This document shows, piece after piece, positions 1 through 8,622 of a DNA stretch of 40,130 nt (positions within the stretch are counted from its first letter, which is position 1; every line of letters starts with the position of its first letter). Source of the DNA: UBA1557 sp041675185. Lineage in GTDB: Bacteria > Patescibacteriota > Patescibacteriia > Magasanikbacterales > UBA922. A model generated the notes under the pieces. The model had not been told where the DNA came from. It saw only the letters and a list, made by a program, of their open reading frames with translations, and ran no database searches. Location of the stretch: NCBI GenBank assembly GCA_041675185.1, contig JBAYUH010000008.1, positions 1 through 40,130 on the forward strand, given 5' to 3'. The translations under genes were made by a program, and so were the position numbers.

Positions 1-926
1 CTTATAATCCATTATTTATTTATGGTGGGGTAGGTTTAGGAAAGACTCATTTGATACAAGCAATTGGTCAGACCATGCTTGAGTCCAATCCTCAAACAAA
101 AATACTTTATGTTAGTTCAGAAAAATTTACCAATGAGTTTGTCTCTTCTGTCAAAGAAGGTCGTGCCAAAGAATTCAAAGATAGATATCGCAATGTAGAT
201 TTATTACTTATTGATGATATACAATTCATCGGTGGAAAAGAACAAACCCAAGAAGAATTCTTTCACACTTTCAATGAGCTACATCAACAAGGTAAACAAG
301 TAGTCCTAACAAGTGATAGACCTCCAAAAGCAATTCCTGCTCTTGAAGATCGTTTGCGAAGTAGATTCGAATGGGGAATGATAGCTGATATTTCAGCTCC
401 AGATTTGGAAACTCGTCTAGCAATCTTACAAAAGAAAGCTCAAGAAAAAGATTTCCAAATTGATGAAAAACTCATCCAATTCATAGCTACCAATGTCCAA
501 AATAATATTCGTGAATTGGAAGGTGCTCTAAACAAAATTATTGCTTATCATGAACTAAAAAATATTGCACCTACTGAAGAAACTTTGAAATCAGTTTTAT
601 CAAGTTTTGCCGAACAAAATATGAGACGTTCACTTACTCCTCGTGAAGTCATCAACACAGTTTCAAGTTACTTTGATATTTCACTCGAGGATGTCCTAGG
701 AAAAAGTCGTGAAAAAAAATTAGCTTTTCCTCGTCAAATAATTATGTTCTTACTTCGTGAAGAATTGAAATTATCTTATCCAAATATTGGTGATGAACTC
801 GGAGGTAGAGATCACACTACAGCTATGCATGCTCATACCAAAATTGCGACAAATATAGACATTAACCTAAAATTGAAACAAGATCTAGAAAGAATAAAAC
901 AAAGATTGTACGCAAACTCAGTTTAA
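1..926 (+). CDS. dnaA: Chromosomal replication initiator DnaA (5'-truncated by window edge)
   Basis: DnaA is the AAA+ ATPase that binds DnaA boxes at the origin and opens it for replication. The reading frame is already open at base 3 (YNPLFIYGGVGLGKTH), so the gene begins outside the window and the N-terminal domain is missing. Visible are Walker A (GGVGLGKTH), Walker B (LLLIDDIQF), the sensor region (VVLTSDRPP), the RLRSRFEWG arginine-finger region, and the C-terminal helix-turn-helix with the DnaA signature (GGRDHTTAMHAHTKI) that reads DnaA boxes. It ends in TAA. dnaN follows 323 bp downstream on the same strand, the usual dnaA-dnaN order. Identification is secure; only the start is unknown. 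Confidence 0.97.
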   Translation, partial: YNPLFIYGGVGLGKTHLIQAIGQTMLESNPQTKILYVSSEKFTNEFVSSVKEGRAKEFKDRYRNVDLLLIDDIQFIGGKEQTQEEFFHTFNELHQQGKQVVLTSDRPPKAIPALEDRLRSRFEWGMIADISAPDLETRLAILQKKAQEKDFQIDEKLIQFIATNVQNNIRELEGALNKIIAYHELKNIAPTEETLKSVLSSFAEQNMRRSLTPREVINTVSSYFDISLEDVLGKSREKKLAFPRQIIMFLLREELKLSYPNIGDELGGRDHTTAMHAHTKIATNIDINLKLKQDLERIKQRLYANSV

Positions 927-1249
927 ACAAAAAAAGAAATGTTGTGAAAAGTATTTCTTAAAAAATTAGGAAAAATTTTCCACAACATTTCAAAAAAACA
1001 TACACAAACCTGTTCATAAACAAACAAAAAATTGTTAATAAAAAAAATCAAAACACACAGTTCATACACAGAAAAAATCAACACAAAAAGTTATCCCTTT
1101 CAAACCAACATTTACAAACACAACTTAATAACAACAGCACATACAAAAATTTAGCTAAACAAAAATAAAAAATTGACTTTTCCACACTGTCCACAGGCCC
1201 TATAGTTATCAACTAGTTATATAAATATATAATACAGTAAACGACACCT
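927..1249. promoter_or_regulatory. dnaA-dnaN intergenic region with weak DnaA-box-like sites
   Basis: This 323-bp AT-rich spacer has no gene. It carries several CCACA-type words related to the DnaA box: TTTTCCACA at 1178-1186, CTGTCCACA at 1187-1195, a TTTTCCACA near 972, and TTATCCCTT near 1090. None is the perfect TTATCCACA. A TATAAT at 1228-1233 could be the -10 of a dnaN promoter, but its -35 is poor. Origins often lie beside dnaA, so this remains a candidate oriC, although perfect boxes occur in the window only near 26.9 kb. Confidence 0.4.
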
Positions 1250-2377
1250 ATGATGTTCACATGTACACGAGAAAATTTAGAGTATTCATTAAGTTTGGTA
1301 AGCTCTCTAGCTAGTAAACACACCAATCTTCCTATCCTCGGTAACGTGCTTATCAAAGCTACGGAATCAGGTATCGAAGTGAGTGCTACCAACTTGGAAA
1401 TAGCTGTAAAAACTCAACTACGTGCTAAGGTAGAAAGTGTTGGTTCTTTTACAGTTCCTGCTAAGACATTGACGGATTATGTCAGACTTCTGACCAATGA
1501 ACAAGTGGAAGTAAGTCAAAAAGACAATGAACTTCTAGTTTCTTGTGGTAATTCTAGTACAAAAATAAAAGGATCTTCTGATGAAGATTATCCAATTTTA
1601 CCAGAAGTTGAAGAAATAAATTCTTATGTTTTGCAAATAGAAGATTTTCGAAATGCAATTTCCAAAGTAATAATTGCGGTAGCTAAAAATGAAATTCGTC
1701 CAGAGCTTTCTGGAATTTATTTTTCATTTTTATCAGAAAAATACAATGGTTTAGTCTTGGCAGCGACTGATTCTTATCGTCTGTCAGAAGCCAAAATTCC
1801 AATCAAACAAGGTGAAGAAAAAAATATTAGTTGTATTGTTCCTGCTCGTGTAGCTTATGAAATCACTAGACTTTTGCAAATTGCCAAAGGTCATGGTGGT
1901 GAAGATATTGTAAGAGTTTGGGTAAGTGAAAATCAAATTGCTATTCGTTATGATAATTTTGAAATGACAAGTCGTTTGATAGAAGGAAAATATCCAGACT
2001 ATACTCAAATAATTCCTGCCAATTTCAAAACTACAGCTGTTTTTCCTTTGGATATCATGGTCAACAAAATAAAAGCAGCAAGTTTGTTTACTTCTACTGG
2101 TGTCAATGCGGTGTCATTTGATCTCAATGTTTCAGAAAAAAATATTGGTGTTTCTTCTTCTAGTACTCAAGCAGGTGAACATACTTCAGAAATTGAAGCT
2201 GACATAACTGGAGAAGAAAATTCAATACTACTCAATCATAGTTATGTCTTAGACGGTCTTTCTCATATGGAAAGTGACAACATAGAGTTTGGAGTAAATA
2301 GTGCTGATGCTCCTTGTCTTTTTCGTCCACAAGGAAAAGATGATTATTTGTATATTGTTATGCCTATTAGGCAGTAG
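1250..2377 (+). CDS. dnaN: DNA polymerase III beta subunit (sliding clamp)
   Basis: The protein of 375 residues has the usual length for a bacterial beta clamp, the ring that tethers the replicative polymerase to DNA. It starts MMFTCTRENLEYSLSLVSSLASKHTNLPILGNVLI, a typical first clamp domain (NLPILGNVL corresponds to the conserved TLPIL motif). LAATDSYRLSEA is the conserved central motif, and the end YIVMPIRQ matches the MP(I/M)R terminus that forms part of the peptide-binding pocket. Two adjacent ATG codons (1250 and 1253) could both serve as start; no strong Shine-Dalgarno is seen. Its place after dnaA supports the call. Confidence 0.97.
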   Translation: MMFTCTRENLEYSLSLVSSLASKHTNLPILGNVLIKATESGIEVSATNLEIAVKTQLRAKVESVGSFTVPAKTLTDYVRLLTNEQVEVSQKDNELLVSCGNSSTKIKGSSDEDYPILPEVEEINSYVLQIEDFRNAISKVIIAVAKNEIRPELSGIYFSFLSEKYNGLVLAATDSYRLSEAKIPIKQGEEKNISCIVPARVAYEITRLLQIAKGHGGEDIVRVWVSENQIAIRYDNFEMTSRLIEGKYPDYTQIIPANFKTTAVFPLDIMVNKIKAASLFTSTGVNAVSFDLNVSEKNIGVSSSSTQAGEHTSEIEADITGEENSILLNHSYVLDGLSHMESDNIEFGVNSADAPCLFRPQGKDDYLYIVMPIRQ

Positions 2378-2440
2378 TTTAGAATTTTATTTAGTATACT
2401 TTTTGTGTAAAAACATTATAGATTTAAATAAAATATATTT

Positions 2441-5077
2441 ATGAATTTTAGAGAGCAAACACAAGGGCTTCCTCAAGAGGTCATCCATAATGCGGAATTA
2501 AATACTGAAAAAAAAGTTTTGTCAAAAAGTTTTGTCGCACTTCTTCCTGAATTGCTCAAACAAAAAGGTTCAATAGGATTAGAATTACTCAAAAAAGTTG
2601 CAGAGGGTAAATTATCAGTACAAGAATTTTCGCAAGAACTTGAAGATGCACCTGATTTTCAAAAATTTCAAGAACTCGGACTTCAATTTTTAGAAGACAA
2701 TGGAATGGTTGAAATAAATAACGAAGGAGAAGTCATTGTTGATGTCGAAAAAATGACGCATATTTCTCTCCCAAGTGTGTTTTTTTTCAATCCATTTAAC
2801 TTAGCAAGTAAAAATGAACCTTACGAGGCAAAGAAAAGAGGGTATCACACTGATAAACTAGAAGAAATTTTTAATCAGAGTAATCATTTTGCAGACTACT
2901 GTACTGAAGAAAGTGAAAATGGTGGACTGCATTCTAATCTGATTACCTTTCTCTCTAATACATTCAAGGATAAAGAGGTACTTTCTAAAAAAGAATGGGA
3001 AGAATGGAAAAAGAATGGATCACAAGAAAATCAAAAACCAGTTGCAAAGTCACTTTTCTACACACCTGAAACTTTGGGCGCTGCTTTTCAACCTGAACAG
3101 ATAAAAAAAGCAGAATTTCATATTGGACCATGGGAAATAGCAGGTAAAAAACCTCAAGGCTACACACAATTAATTTCTGGTTTAGAATTTAATGAAGCAT
3201 CGCTCGCGGTTGTTATTTATCATCCAGAATATGGAAATGGAGAAAGAAATAAAAAAGGACAATTGATTGTGATGTATGAAGATGGAAGACGAAAGCCAAT
3301 AACACAAGAATGGATACGAAGAAAGTTCAAAATGGGTGGTGAAAGATCAGAAAAAACAAATTCACTCTATGAATTGCGACAAAAATCACCACAAGAAGTT
3401 TTGAAACAAGGCAATTTTTCTACATTGCAAGAGAAAGGATTGTTAATGCAAAAAGATTTTAAAATTAAATTTACACGAGGAGGGCAACAGACTGAATTTA
3501 GCAAAAATTATGGACCAGGTCGAGAGATCAAACACAAAAAAGGATATGTGACACTTAATGATAGTATAATTTATGGACTTGGTTCTGAATTTGCAGATGG
3601 GAAATACAAAGTAGTGGATCTTGAACCAGGGAAATTAGCAGGAATTATTCGTACAAAGGACGATGGTACAGAAATGCTCACACATACCTTTCGTCTTTTT
3701 ACGCGAGATGAATTGATTCAAAAGAAACGGAATGTGGATCCGAGAAATAATACGATAACTATTGGTAAAAGAGCTGATCCAAAAACAGGATGGGAAGGAA
3801 TCGTGATTGTTCCATACCATGAGGATGAACACCAAATTTTTACTGATCGGAAATCAGGAGAATCAGATGAAGAACATCATGAACGGATTAAGGATTTCGA
3901 TGCGGCAGAGGTATTACGAGTAAGAAATGAAATCGCCCAAGCAACAGGAATCAATCCTAGTCAATTAACCCTGCGTGAGCAAGGATCATTTGTAGAGTAT
4001 TATCGTGGAGTTGGTGATGCAGAGAAAAATAAAGTACATGACTTTATCAAAAAATATAAAGTAGAAGGACTTCGGGTATTATCTTCTCTGGATCAAGGAA
4101 GTAATACGGACGCATTGATTTTCAAGCTTGATCAACGTTTCGGTACAGCCGAAGCAGCACTCATTCTGAGGCAGTATGCAAACTTAGTTAAAGAAGCCAA
4201 CAAAGTAGATGAAGAAATTGGTAAATTTTTCAAAGATTCTGCAACAACGGAAGAAATAGAAAAAGCAAGAATTACCGAAGAAATCATGAAACGTGCAGAA
4301 AAATTGTTGGTTGAATTTGCCGAGACGCGAGAAGTAGATCTGAAAGAAATTATCGAACGGATCACGAACGAAGTAACCGTGTTTCTCGCTATATTCAAAA
4401 CATTTTATCATTCAGAAAAAGGACTTCATTTTGAGGATATACAAGGACTCGACTTCGAATCAAAACATGAATCTCCGAATGAAGAAGAAATACATCAGAT
4501 GGAATCAATCATCGCAAAGAATTATGGAAAGACCAAATTGCTTGAAGGTGTGTTGAAAGGATTCAATGAAGCGTTGTCGGGTGTCAATAATATATTTTAC
4601 CTTTTGAAACATAATGGGAAAGTTATATCGTTTGATCGTTTTGAACAAAGAGTGAACGAAGCAGGAAATCCGAGCGGGGAAGTAGAATTCGCGTCGTTTA
4701 ATACTGATCCTGCGTATCAAAAATCAGCAATTGGTACTGCAATGATGGAACAGACACTTGAAATGAATGCGCGGGAAAATGCGGTAGTTGCAGATACTGA
4801 TCCCCTCTCTTCGGTGTGTATTAATTATGTTGAAAAACAAGGGTTTGATATTGTGGGGTATCAACTTTACAAAGATACAGGGATTACGGTGTTTCAAATC
4901 AGACGTGAAAAAGGATCGTCAAGAGACAAAAAAGTTTTAAGCACTGTAATTTCATTTGGCAATGAAAAAGAAGTGGTTGAGAATGTGAAAAAATATTTAG
5001 ATCAAGGAAAAAAAATCGTGAGATATTATAAAGATAAGAGTACTGGTGAGTTTTTTGGAGTTGTTGCAGATGTCTAA
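2441..5077 (+). CDS. Large protein of unknown role with C-terminal GNAT-like domain
   Basis: This 878-residue, mostly soluble and charged protein has no signal peptide or membrane segment. I do not recognise the first ~680 residues. They include a basic middle part, an EDEHQIFTDRKSGES stretch and a helical segment around residues 560-650. Residues ~690-855 resemble a GNAT N-acetyltransferase: VEFASFNTDPAYQKSAIGTAMMEQTLE fits the beta4/alpha3 acetyl-CoA region (Q/R-x-x-G/A shape), followed by VCINYVEKQGFDIVGYQ, a typical GNAT C-terminal half. The substrate is unknown. The gene lies 63 bp after dnaN with no Shine-Dalgarno; ATG at 2441 gives the longest frame. It could be a fused enzyme or a surface-system toxin-like protein; the sequence does not decide. 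Confidence 0.7.
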   Translation: MNFREQTQGLPQEVIHNAELNTEKKVLSKSFVALLPELLKQKGSIGLELLKKVAEGKLSVQEFSQELEDAPDFQKFQELGLQFLEDNGMVEINNEGEVIVDVEKMTHISLPSVFFFNPFNLASKNEPYEAKKRGYHTDKLEEIFNQSNHFADYCTEESENGGLHSNLITFLSNTFKDKEVLSKKEWEEWKKNGSQENQKPVAKSLFYTPETLGAAFQPEQIKKAEFHIGPWEIAGKKPQGYTQLISGLEFNEASLAVVIYHPEYGNGERNKKGQLIVMYEDGRRKPITQEWIRRKFKMGGERSEKTNSLYELRQKSPQEVLKQGNFSTLQEKGLLMQKDFKIKFTRGGQQTEFSKNYGPGREIKHKKGYVTLNDSIIYGLGSEFADGKYKVVDLEPGKLAGIIRTKDDGTEMLTHTFRLFTRDELIQKKRNVDPRNNTITIGKRADPKTGWEGIVIVPYHEDEHQIFTDRKSGESDEEHHERIKDFDAAEVLRVRNEIAQATGINPSQLTLREQGSFVEYYRGVGDAEKNKVHDFIKKYKVEGLRVLSSLDQGSNTDALIFKLDQRFGTAEAALILRQYANLVKEANKVDEEIGKFFKDSATTEEIEKARITEEIMKRAEKLLVEFAETREVDLKEIIERITNEVTVFLAIFKTFYHSEKGLHFEDIQGLDFESKHESPNEEEIHQMESIIAKNYGKTKLLEGVLKGFNEALSGVNNIFYLLKHNGKVISFDRFEQRVNEAGNPSGEVEFASFNTDPAYQKSAIGTAMMEQTLEMNARENAVVADTDPLSSVCINYVEKQGFDIVGYQLYKDTGITVFQIRREKGSSRDKKVLSTVISFGNEKEVVENVKKYLDQGKKIVRYYKDKSTGEFFGVVADV

Positions 5078-5136
5078 TTTTTTTTCCTTCTTCCAAAAGA
5101 TCATATCAATTTCTAATTAGAAAGAATAACACAAAA

Positions 5137-5940
5137 TTACAAATTTGTAATAAGCGGATTTGACGAGTCATCAGGCTCGTCTTTGCTTGTATTCAACGTA
5201 TTCCACATATATTCAAAAAATGCTTTGTGCATTTTATAAATCTGCGGATCTTGAACAATGATTCCGTTTAATACTGTATCGGTAAGCGTGAGATATGAAA
5301 TTTTATTGTCATAAATCTGCATTACATTTCCAAACGGTTTGATGTTTCCACTGATAAAGCGAATGTCAGTTGTTGCTTGATGATAGTCTTTCAAATAGTT
5401 GCGTGCAAAAGGTGTATCCGCAATAATTGCTTTTTTTGCAATCTTTTTTACATCCCTTTGTGTGACGTATGTTTTGTTTTCTGTATCAATATATTTTACA
5501 ATCGCTTCAATATCAGCGAATGTATAGATTGCTTCAGGGCTTGAGAGCGAGTCTTCCAATACTTCAAGCATTCCTTCTTTTCCTTCAAAATACCTCACCC
5601 CCGGCTTGTGTGCCGTTAAGTTAAAGCTTGCAGTCAGAAGTCGAATGCCTTCCTCAGCTTCTCTCAATTTGAGCGCACTGATTTGCTTTTGCTCCTCGAT
5701 CAGCCCATAGAGCTTGCTCGGGTGGACGGGGATATACCAGGCATTTCTGCCCTGTTTTTCGTAATCGACCAACTCATTTACCATAAGGATTGTCAAGGCA
5801 TCATAGACCCCCTGTCTGGAGAGACTAGTTTTTTCTATAAGAGTAGCTACTTGCGTTTTGCCTAATGAGATTAGGGTTTCATAGACAAGGATAGCTGCCG
5901 GTTCGAGTCCAAGTGAAGATAAAGAAGTTGATTTTGACAT
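5137..5940 (-). CDS. TrmB-family transcriptional regulator
   Basis: A 267-residue protein with an N-terminal winged helix-turn-helix (residues ~8-75: ILVYETLISLGKTQVATLIEKTSLSRQGVYDALTILMVNELVDY) followed by a short coiled segment and a C-terminal effector-like domain. This layout is that of TrmB-type regulators, which commonly respond to sugars. It is transcribed away from the structured island from its own consensus promoter at 6017-6045. A 13-nt direct repeat (TTTTTGGCTTATT) occurs twice in its leader (5942-5954 and 5996-6008) and may be an operator. The ligand and targets are unknown; regulation of itself or of the neighbouring island is only a guess from position. Confidence 0.85.
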   Translation of the reverse strand: MSKSTSLSSLGLEPAAILVYETLISLGKTQVATLIEKTSLSRQGVYDALTILMVNELVDYEKQGRNAWYIPVHPSKLYGLIEEQKQISALKLREAEEGIRLLTASFNLTAHKPGVRYFEGKEGMLEVLEDSLSSPEAIYTFADIEAIVKYIDTENKTYVTQRDVKKIAKKAIIADTPFARNYLKDYHQATTDIRFISGNIKPFGNVMQIYDNKISYLTLTDTVLNGIIVQDPQIYKMHKAFFEYMWNTLNTSKDEPDDSSNPLITNL

Positions 5941-5941
5941 A

Positions 5942-6045
5942 TTTTTGGCTTATTTAAGCTATGTTCTAAAAAACAGTTTGTTATAAAAGATACATTTTTT
6001 GGCTTATTGTAGAGAAAGTATATCATACTTCGATATATTTGTCAA
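5942..6045 (-). promoter_or_regulatory. Promoter and possible operator repeats of the TrmB-like gene
   Basis: On the minus strand a consensus promoter reads TTGACA (6040-6045), 17-bp spacer, TATACT (6017-6022), so transcription should start near 6010. Downstream, two direct copies of the 13-mer TTTTTGGCTTATT (plus-strand reading) lie at 5942-5954 and 5996-6008, 54 bp apart. Direct repeats bracketing the leader of a regulator gene are a common form of autoregulation. The binding protein is an inference. Confidence 0.6.
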
Positions 6046-6074
6046 GTTGAATATGTACAGATTATATAAAATAT

Positions 6075-6097
6075 AAAAGGCTTAATTAAGCCTTTTT
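6075..6097. terminator. Intrinsic terminator-like hairpin upstream of the island
   Basis: AAAGGCTT and AAGCCTTT form an 8-bp stem around an AATT loop, followed on the plus strand by a run of seven T. It isolates the island promoter (6131) from read-through on the plus strand. Confidence 0.65.
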
Positions 6098-6130
6098 TTA
6101 ATATCCATTTTTCATTACTACACCTATACC

Positions 6131-6183
6131 TTGACATATTTATCTAGATATGGTATTATATTTCGTTAACTTGAAACAAGTTA
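6131..6183 (+). promoter_or_regulatory. Consensus promoter and 5' hairpin of the structured island
   Basis: TTGACA at 6131-6136, a 17-bp spacer and TATTAT at 6154-6159 form a near-perfect housekeeping promoter. The start would be near 6166. The predicted transcript begins directly with a 7-bp hairpin (TAACTTG, AAA, CAAGTTA, 6167-6183), the kind of 5' end that protects RNA from 5'-dependent decay. No other good promoter was found up to the terminator at 11597. Confidence 0.75.
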
Positions 6184-7146
6184 CAAAGACAGAAACGATA
6201 GTACCTTACAACTTAACCTAAGATCTGCCAAACGAAAGAGAGAGCGTGAGGCAGAACAATAAGAAATAAAATAGAGGCTCTCTCCTAGATGGTACCATAC
6301 GGTATCTCGGAAAGAGCCTCTTTTATTTCAACCCTCCTACACCTTTGGCTACGGACGGGCAAGCCCCCTATAACATTACTATGTTCAATAGCATGCGGGC
6401 CTGCCCGCAATAGCCCTCTAGGGTGAAGGCGGGTCGAAATAAGCTCCCCGTTCCCAGATTCGTCCGACGCTTGTCGTATGATGAATCGGTCGAGCAGGTT
6501 GTAGCATATAGCGACATATAGATGAATTTTCCAAATATTACCTTAGAGAGGTAGAGAGAGACTACCTGTGGTAATACGAGGAAATCATTCTCGTACCACC
6601 TTGGTGATCGAAAGATTGCCAAGGGTTTGCTCCTGAATAAGGAGAGGCATGTAGAGATTGTGGTGAATATCCTCGAAAGAGGATATCCTCACTCGCTCGT
6701 GACATCCCTACCGCATTACGAGATGCAGTAGTACCGAGTGCGTTCCCAATCGGATCAATGTGATCCGAGGCGGAACAGGAAGATTCTCAATACTGAGGAT
6801 AATCCTGTTCCGCAAAGTGCGGAAAATTGTTCTTTAAAACTAACTCAATTCCACTCTCGCATCTGACAGAGAAAATTATTCTCTTTCGCATGCGAGAGTG
6901 GAGAGAAATGGAATGTTCATGGTGAGAATCGACGATCCTATACGTAGGACGTATCACTCATCAGGATATAACGTTTCTAGAATGGATGAAGTAAGAACGG
7001 AATGAAAAACTTCCTAGTATAAAACATCCACTCGTGTACGGAGGCATCATGCCGTACATGCTCTGCACAGCAATCCGGGAAAGTCCCGGGAAAACAAGCC
7101 CTCCGATTCGGAGGGGACCCTCAGGTGATGAGAGGGTTGAATTAGC
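6184..7146 (+). ncRNA. Long structured leader RNA of the island
   Basis: About 960 nt without a credible gene, filled with stems: 6224-6229 with 6250-6255; a ~20-bp near-perfect hairpin 6263-6329; 6395-6408; 6599-6624 (11 bp with two G-U pairs, GAAA loop); 6667-6686 (8 bp, GAAA loop); 6751-6767; 6770-6813 (11-bp outer stem, inner CTCA/TGAG); 6851-6901 (12 bp); 7036-7057; 7075-7089; 7099-7115; 7117-7137. The 6263-6329 hairpin, ending in a U-rich stretch, could act as an attenuator. It matches no RNA family I can name. Whether it is a leader in cis or a processed RNA cannot be told from sequence. Confidence 0.65.
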
Positions 7147-7160
7147 AAAGGAAAATGAAA

Positions 7161-8036
7161 ATGGCGACCGTCATCAAGTTCCTGTTGTCCTCCAACCCCA
7201 CCAAGCTCGCCACCGCCCTCGAGGGCAAACACAGTGCGACGGTCGAGGCCGAGTACGGAGACGCCTGCGTGGTCGGGTCCATCCTCACGATGGCTCACCA
7301 CGGCCCGCGCGCCGGGCAGAAATGCCCGTGTTCATACGAGAACGGTTGCGTCGACGGCGTGGAGGTAGTGGGAATCTCCCACTTCGACCTCGACACGCTG
7401 GGAGGCTGCGCTGCAATCATCGGCCGGAAGCCCGAGGCCACCACGTTTTGGCAGCTCGCCGAGTTCATAGATCTCAACGGAGCTCACAAACTCAACGAGG
7501 GGATCGAGAAGATCGGCGCGACGCCCGACGACGTGGCAAAACTTTTTGCCTTCTGGGCGTGGTCGCGCAACTTCCGCGTCTTCCCGAATCGCGACGGCAG
7601 CGTCAGCGACGTCACCGACAAGGTCATCGAGGGCTGCAACACGCTCGAGAAGATCATGAATGGCGACGCCGACCTGATGAAGGCCGGAGCGGTCTACAAG
7701 GACGCGGAGGGCAAGCTCAACGCCGACTCGCTCGTGGAGGCGAAGGACGGTGTGGTGGTGCGGATCTCGCCCCAGTTCACCAACCACCTGTACAGCCTCC
7801 CCGACGGGAAGGCGCACCTCGCGGTCGTGGCCTACACCACGACGACCGGTGCGGTGACCGTGAGCTTCGCGGACGCCCCCCCCAAGGGTAAGTCCGCGCG
7901 CGAGATCGTGCAGTCGCTCTGGGGCGAGCTCGCCGGGGGCCACGCCGGCATCGCGGGCAGTCCTCGTGACCGCCGGATGTCCCTCGTGGACTTCACCGAG
8001 GCCGTCGAGGCGACCCGCGCGGCGCTCGCAGGCTGA
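7161..8036 (+). CDS. Island protein 1, DHH/DHHA1 phosphoesterase-like
   Basis: A 291-residue protein with strongly GC-biased codons, unlike the core genes. The start at 7161 is chosen over the ATG at 7155 because AAAGGA (7147-7152) is 8 nt upstream of it. VGISHFDLDTLGG (~75-87) resembles the metal-binding HxDxDxxGG loop of DHH-family phosphoesterases, and GELAGGHAGIAGSPRDRR (~255-272) resembles the GGH motif of the DHHA1 substrate-binding domain. A cysteine cluster (CPCSYENGC, ~56-64) could bind a metal. If correct it may hydrolyse phosphodiesters in nucleotides or RNA ends; this rests on two motifs only. The coding sequence itself folds: 7362-7391 is a 12-bp interrupted stem. TGA stop, followed at once by a hairpin. 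Confidence 0.6.
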   Translation: MATVIKFLLSSNPTKLATALEGKHSATVEAEYGDACVVGSILTMAHHGPRAGQKCPCSYENGCVDGVEVVGISHFDLDTLGGCAAIIGRKPEATTFWQLAEFIDLNGAHKLNEGIEKIGATPDDVAKLFAFWAWSRNFRVFPNRDGSVSDVTDKVIEGCNTLEKIMNGDADLMKAGAVYKDAEGKLNADSLVEAKDGVVVRISPQFTNHLYSLPDGKAHLAVVAYTTTTGAVTVSFADAPPKGKSAREIVQSLWGELAGGHAGIAGSPRDRRMSLVDFTEAVEATRAALAG

Positions 8037-8413
8037 GCGACATTTCGTCGCAACCTTTATTTACGCACGGGGTCGTGAGTAGGGGGTGAACTAACCTCAA
8101 ATTAAAAGGAAGGAACGTGAGGTGAATACCAAAAGTACCGTTGTGTATCGGTCGTGCTCTTCGGAGACGATCGAACTGGTGACTACGAACCAGAATCAAC
8201 GGTAGCGGCATTCCCACACTTCCGGCTGGTGTAGGGCAAGAGTGCGTCTGAGCATTACCTACATCAGCCATGATGATATATCGCAGTAGCGTTGAGAGAA
8301 AATCATCTCTCGTAAAAATAATGTATGCGTCACCTGCATGTTTCTCTGAAGTAAGTAAGAGAACAAAGTGGTGAGTCATGAGGAAGCAGATCCTCCACGA
8401 GTTGAAGAAACTC
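8037..8413 (+). ncRNA. Structured spacer after island gene 1
   Basis: This non-coding stretch begins with a post-stop hairpin (GCGAC, loop ATTTC, GTCGC, 8037-8051). Further stems include CTGGT/ACCAG around 8185, ACCGTTG/CAACGGT closing the 8139-8205 area, GAGAG/CTCTC around 8295-8312, TTCTCT/AGAGAA around 8342-8363, GAGGA/TCCTC around 8379-8395 and GAGTT/AACTC just before the repeat at 8414. No open frame with a ribosome-binding site was seen. Confidence 0.5.
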
Positions 8414-8519
8414 AAACACTCGGGCCCGATGACGATTTAGCACTCATCGTCGGTCCCTCGCAAAGCAGTACTAAGCAAGTAAGCAAAATAAGCTTATAAG
8501 CAGTAGTGAAATGCGAGGG
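8414..8519 (+). repeat. Structured repeat R1 with variable arm
   Basis: The 46-nt core 8414-8459 begins AAACACTCGGGCCCGATGAC and ends CGTCGGTCCCTC. It contains the stem GACGAT/ATCGTC around a 9-nt loop. CCCTCGCA (8455-8462) then pairs with TGCGAGGG (8512-8519), closing a variable arm of about 50 nt. The core matches R2 at 44 of 46 positions. A small hairpin (GAGTT/AACTC) immediately precedes it. Confidence 0.8.
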
Positions 8520-8622
8520 ATTTTCCAAAACAGAAAAATATATTTGTATTAAGGCCCGGTCTCACAACAAGGTGGGATGGTCGGGAGCTACACTGATACG
8601 AATATATTTAAGGGGAATTACT

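Noticed and set aside
7034..7891. Long arginine-rich frame overlapping the DHH-like gene
   Set aside because: A shadow frame of high-GC DNA: low complexity, no ribosome-binding site at a start, and it overlaps the hairpins of the leader.
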